Origin: an uncultured Gemmatimonadota bacterium
GTDB taxonomy: Bacteria > Gemmatimonadota > Gemmatimonadetes > Gemmatimonadales > Gemmatimonadaceae
Reading direction: 5' to 3'
Assembly (NCBI GenBank): GCA_946479015.1
Contig: CAMLEQ010000143.1
Location: forward strand, 1-8,786
DNA length: 8,786 nucleotides
Below, piece after piece: positions 6,853 to 8,786 of the stretch. Under the pieces are notes generated by a model. It saw only the letters and a program-made list of their open reading frames with translations. It had not been told where the DNA came from and searched no databases. The position numbers and the translations under genes were made by a program. Position 1 is the stretch's first letter; every line of letters starts with the position of its first letter.

Positions 6853-7892
6853 TCTTCTCGTGGCGCTGGTCGGGAAGGTTGTCGTGGCGCTCCGCGGCGC
6901 TCCTGTTCTTCGGCGCGGGGGTGGTGCTGCTCGGGATCGCCGTGCACCTCGCGGCGCGCCGCCGCGCGGCGCTCGAGCGCTGGCCCATCGTCCGCGCCCG
7001 TGTGGACAGCGCGAGCGTGGCGACGCCGGACCACCCGCGCGAGGACGTGTACGCGCCGCGACTCTGGCTCTCGTACAGGTACGGCGGACGCGCGTGGTCG
7101 GCGCCGGCGGTCGAGGAGGTGTATTCGAGCGGCTATGGCCGCGCCGTCCGCGCCGCCGAGCGGGCGGCACGCGCGGAGAGCGCGCGTGTGATGCTGGACC
7201 CGCGCGATCCGCGCGCGCTCACGCTCGACCCCGGCTACAACTGGCGCTACTTCTTCGGCGCGCTCCTCCTGGGCGGGCTCGGCCTCTTCTTCTGCGCCTT
7301 CGGCGCGGCGTTCGCCGTGCTCTGGCGCCGTCAGGGGGGCAGCCCCGTGGCGAGCACGCTCCAGCCGATGTCGTCCGGCGGACGATGGGGTGCGCCATTC
7401 GCGTTCGTGATGGGTGTGCTGTTCATCGCCGCGGGCGCGCTCGGCGCCTGGACGTTGCGCAGGGAGCGGGTCGAGTGGAGCGCGGTGCGCGCGCGTGTGG
7501 ACAGCGCGGACGTGGTGCGGCAGTCGGCCGGCGGCGGGCGGGGGGACATCTACGCGCCGCGCCTCTGGGTCACGTACTCCGTGGCGGGGCGCACGTACCG
7601 GGCGCCGCTGGTGGGGGGCGTGTACCGGAGCGACCGTGCCGCGGTGTCGCGCCGGACGGACGCCGCGCGACTGGCGGGCGCGGCATCGGTGCTCGTGAAT
7701 CCCGCCGATCCGTACGACGTGATCGAAGCGCGTGCGGCATCGGCGCGCGCGCTCTGGCTCCCGGCGCTCTTCGCGCTGCTCGGCGCGGGGTGCATCGCGC
7801 TGGGCGCGCTGCTCCGGCGCGATGCCGGAGGCGTCCGGCGGCCGCGGCGATCGCGGCGCGGCGGCGGGCGCACGCCGGCACCGGCGGGCTGA
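6849..7892 (+). CDS. Membrane protein with two tandem DUF3592-like units
   Basis: The product has 347 residues and no assigned biochemical role. Hydrophobic helices are seen at about 14-36, 134-158, 182-203 and 302-322. Two extramembrane segments, about 40-130 and 206-298, are copies of one another. Both contain A-R-V-D-S-A, then Y-A-P-R-L-W, a Y-x-x-x-G-R strand, A-P-x-V-x-x-V-Y and a closing x-P-x-D-P. This matches the style of DUF3592 proteins, which usually have one such unit between two helices. The C-terminal tail is Arg/Gly-rich. The ATG at 6849 overlaps the anti-sigma stop (ATGA) and is preceded by GGAGG at 6837-6841, so it is the third gene of the sigma operon. A role in signal input to the anti-sigma factor, or as an envelope target of the regulon, is a guess from position only. 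Confidence 0.88.
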   Translation: MIFSWRWSGRLSWRSAALLFFGAGVVLLGIAVHLAARRRAALERWPIVRARVDSASVATPDHPREDVYAPRLWLSYRYGGRAWSAPAVEEVYSSGYGRAVRAAERAARAESARVMLDPRDPRALTLDPGYNWRYFFGALLLGGLGLFFCAFGAAFAVLWRRQGGSPVASTLQPMSSGGRWGAPFAFVMGVLFIAAGALGAWTLRRERVEWSAVRARVDSADVVRQSAGGGRGDIYAPRLWVTYSVAGRTYRAPLVGGVYRSDRAAVSRRTDAARLAGAASVLVNPADPYDVIEARAASARALWLPALFALLGAGCIALGALLRRDAGGVRRPRRSRRGGGRTPAPAG

Positions 7893-7920
7893 CGGGCGCC
7901 GCGATCGATTGTCGCGAACC

Positions 7921-7991
7921 AGTATACCAGCGTTGACAGGTTCCCAATGGCCGTGAAGATTGGCCGTGGAACCTTTCTCATGGAGTATACC
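7921..7991. promoter_or_regulatory. Promoter/operator region with nested direct and inverted repeats
   Basis: AGTATACC occurs at 7921-7928 and again at 7984-7991, 63 bases apart. Between them lie TTGACA at 7933-7938 (a perfect -35 consensus, with only the weak GAAGAT at 7955-7960 as partner), GGTTCC at 7939-7944 facing GGAACC at 7968-7973, CCAAT facing ATTGG at 7944-7948 and 7959-7963, and the direct repeat TGGCCGTGRA at 7948 and 7961. The stretch is clearly less GC-rich than its flanks. It probably controls the DinB-like gene; the factors involved are unknown. Confidence 0.45.
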
Positions 7992-8004
7992 GGTGAGACA
8001 GACC

Positions 8005-8556
8005 ATGACTCGCAACGGCGCCACCTCCGCGGTCGCCGACGGCGGGCCGCTCGCGCTCGGCGTGATCCAGCGGATGGTGACCTCGGGCTACACCGGCCCC
8101 GCGTGGCACGGGCCTTCGCTGCGTGCGGTGTTGCGCGGGATCACTCCCGAGGAAGCGCTTCGGCGCCCGGCGCCGGGGCGCAACACGATCTGGGAGCTCC
8201 TGCTCCACGTCGCGTACACCCGGCATCGCCTGATCGGGCGCATCGCGCGCGCGATGGGGATGCCGACGCCGCCGCTCTTCCCGCACCGACTGCGCTCGGC
8301 CTGGTGGCCCCGCCTTCCCGATGGAGCGCACGGCACGGACGCCGAGCGCCGTGCCGCCTGGCGTGCCGACCTCGTGCTGCTCGATGACTGCCAGTCGCGC
8401 CTGCTCGACGCAGTCGACCGCGCCGGCCCCGCTCTCCTTCGTCGCCGCCGTCGTGGCGTACGCTTCACGCTCGCGGAGGAGCTCACCGGCCTCGCGATGC
8501 ACGACGCGTATCATGCGGGGCAGATGCGACTGATCACTCGGGTGGGTAGGACCTAG
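8005..8556 (+). CDS. DinB/YfiT-like putative metal-dependent protein
   Basis: The product has 183 residues, normal for the DinB-like four-helix-bundle family. The three metal-binding histidines are present: H68 in an E-L-L-L-H-V helix, and H166 and H170 in M-H-D-A-Y-H-A-G-Q-M near the C-terminus. This is the spacing seen in Bacillus YfiT-type proteins. Family members bind Ni or Zn; some are thiol-dependent S-transferases (bacillithiol, mycothiol), many have no known substrate. N-W/H-type motifs around T61-I-W-E-L also fit. An Arg-rich run at about 146-154 is unusual. The ATG at 8005 has only a weak GAGA upstream; in-frame GTG 7993 and TTG 7960 are alternatives. It follows the sigma operon on the same strand after 112 bases with its own regulatory-looking region, so it is probably a separate unit. 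Confidence 0.85.
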   Translation: MTRNGATSAVADGGPLALGVIQRMVTSGYTGPAWHGPSLRAVLRGITPEEALRRPAPGRNTIWELLLHVAYTRHRLIGRIARAMGMPTPPLFPHRLRSAWWPRLPDGAHGTDAERRAAWRADLVLLDDCQSRLLDAVDRAGPALLRRRRRGVRFTLAEELTGLAMHDAYHAGQMRLITRVGRT

Positions 8557-8786
8557 GCGCTGGACCACCGTCGAACGCGTGTGGCGTGTCGGGCTCCTCG
8601 GCCGGACTCCTCGGCCGGGGCGAGTTCCGCTCGGGCTCCTCGGCTGGGCGGCGCGCGGGCTCGTCGACCGGGCCGAGTTCCGCTCGAGCTCCTCGGCCGT
8701 GGCGCCGGGGGCCATTCGCTTCGGCGGCGCACGCGCTTACACGCTGCGAGCCCCCGCGCGCGCCAGAACGTTCTCCCCGCCGGAAT
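8557..8786. other. Right-edge intergenic stretch without a convincing gene
   Basis: After the stop of the DinB-like gene no frame on either strand shows a recognisable protein start or domain. Besides the direct repeats at 8591-8699, a perfect 10-base palindrome AGAACGTTCT lies at 8765-8774 and may be an operator for a gene beyond the edge. No hairpin followed by a T-run is seen that would end the DinB-like transcript. Confidence 0.5.
8591..8699. repeat. GC-rich higher-order direct repeat downstream of the DinB-like gene
   Basis: A GGRCTCCTCGGCCG-like unit recurs about five times, starting near 8591, 8604, 8633, 8657 and 8685. Superimposed on this, a 32-base block at 8615-8646 recurs at 8668-8699 with three mismatches, a period of 53 bases, and includes two exact copies of CGAGTTCCGCTCG. 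Frames through it are open but give only Gly/Ser/Arg-rich sequence unlike a protein domain, so I treat it as noncoding. Confidence 0.7.

Noticed and set aside
7900..7916. CGCGA/TCGCG hairpin after the DUF3592 gene as a terminator
   Set aside because: The stem is only five base pairs and no T-run follows.
8765..8774. AGAACGTTCT as a LexA box
   Set aside because: The GAAC and GTTC halves adjoin without the four-base spacer of the Bacillus-type LexA site, so it is only a short palindrome.
8557..8786. tRNA or small protein in the right-edge region
   Set aside because: No T-loop GTTCRANNC or cloverleaf pairing was found, and open frames give low-complexity Gly/Ser/Arg sequence only.

Overview
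The window is strongly GC-rich, densely coding bacterial DNA. It carries seven protein genes on both strands and no rRNA, tRNA, CRISPR array or insertion sequence that I can see. The GC-rich composition, short ATGA gene overlaps, twin-arginine export and zinc-type anti-sigma factor suit an environmental Gram-negative such as a Gemmatimonadota member. This placement is an inference from style, not from a marker gene; Acidobacteriota or Myxococcota are not excluded.

Left block (1-3873): a FUSC-family inner-membrane transporter runs leftwards off the window edge. It is divergent from a large protein of about 722 residues that I did not find under any familiar name. That protein has an N-terminal domain matching the JAMM/MPN metalloprotease signature in exact spacing but with the metal-binding residues replaced. 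A long Pro/Glu-rich linker with repeats follows, then one membrane helix and a helical C-terminal domain.

Middle block (3889-7892): a Tat-exported calcineurin-like phosphoesterase fused to a type 1 copper cupredoxin domain reads leftwards. It is divergent from a tightly coupled three-gene operon reading rightwards: ECF sigma factor, zinc-binding transmembrane anti-sigma factor, and a membrane protein with two tandem DUF3592-like units. The operon genes overlap by ATGA. The roughly 300-base divergent intergenic region holds a 13-base palindrome and inverted GGGAAT boxes. A plausible reading is an envelope-stress or redox regulon in which the sigma factor controls its own operon and the exported cupredoxin-phosphoesterase. 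This is inference from gene order.

Right block (7893-8786): a short regulatory region with nested direct and inverted repeats precedes a DinB/YfiT-like metal-binding protein that keeps all three histidines. The last 230 bases have no convincing gene. They contain a decayed, GC-rich, higher-order direct repeat and end in a short palindrome.
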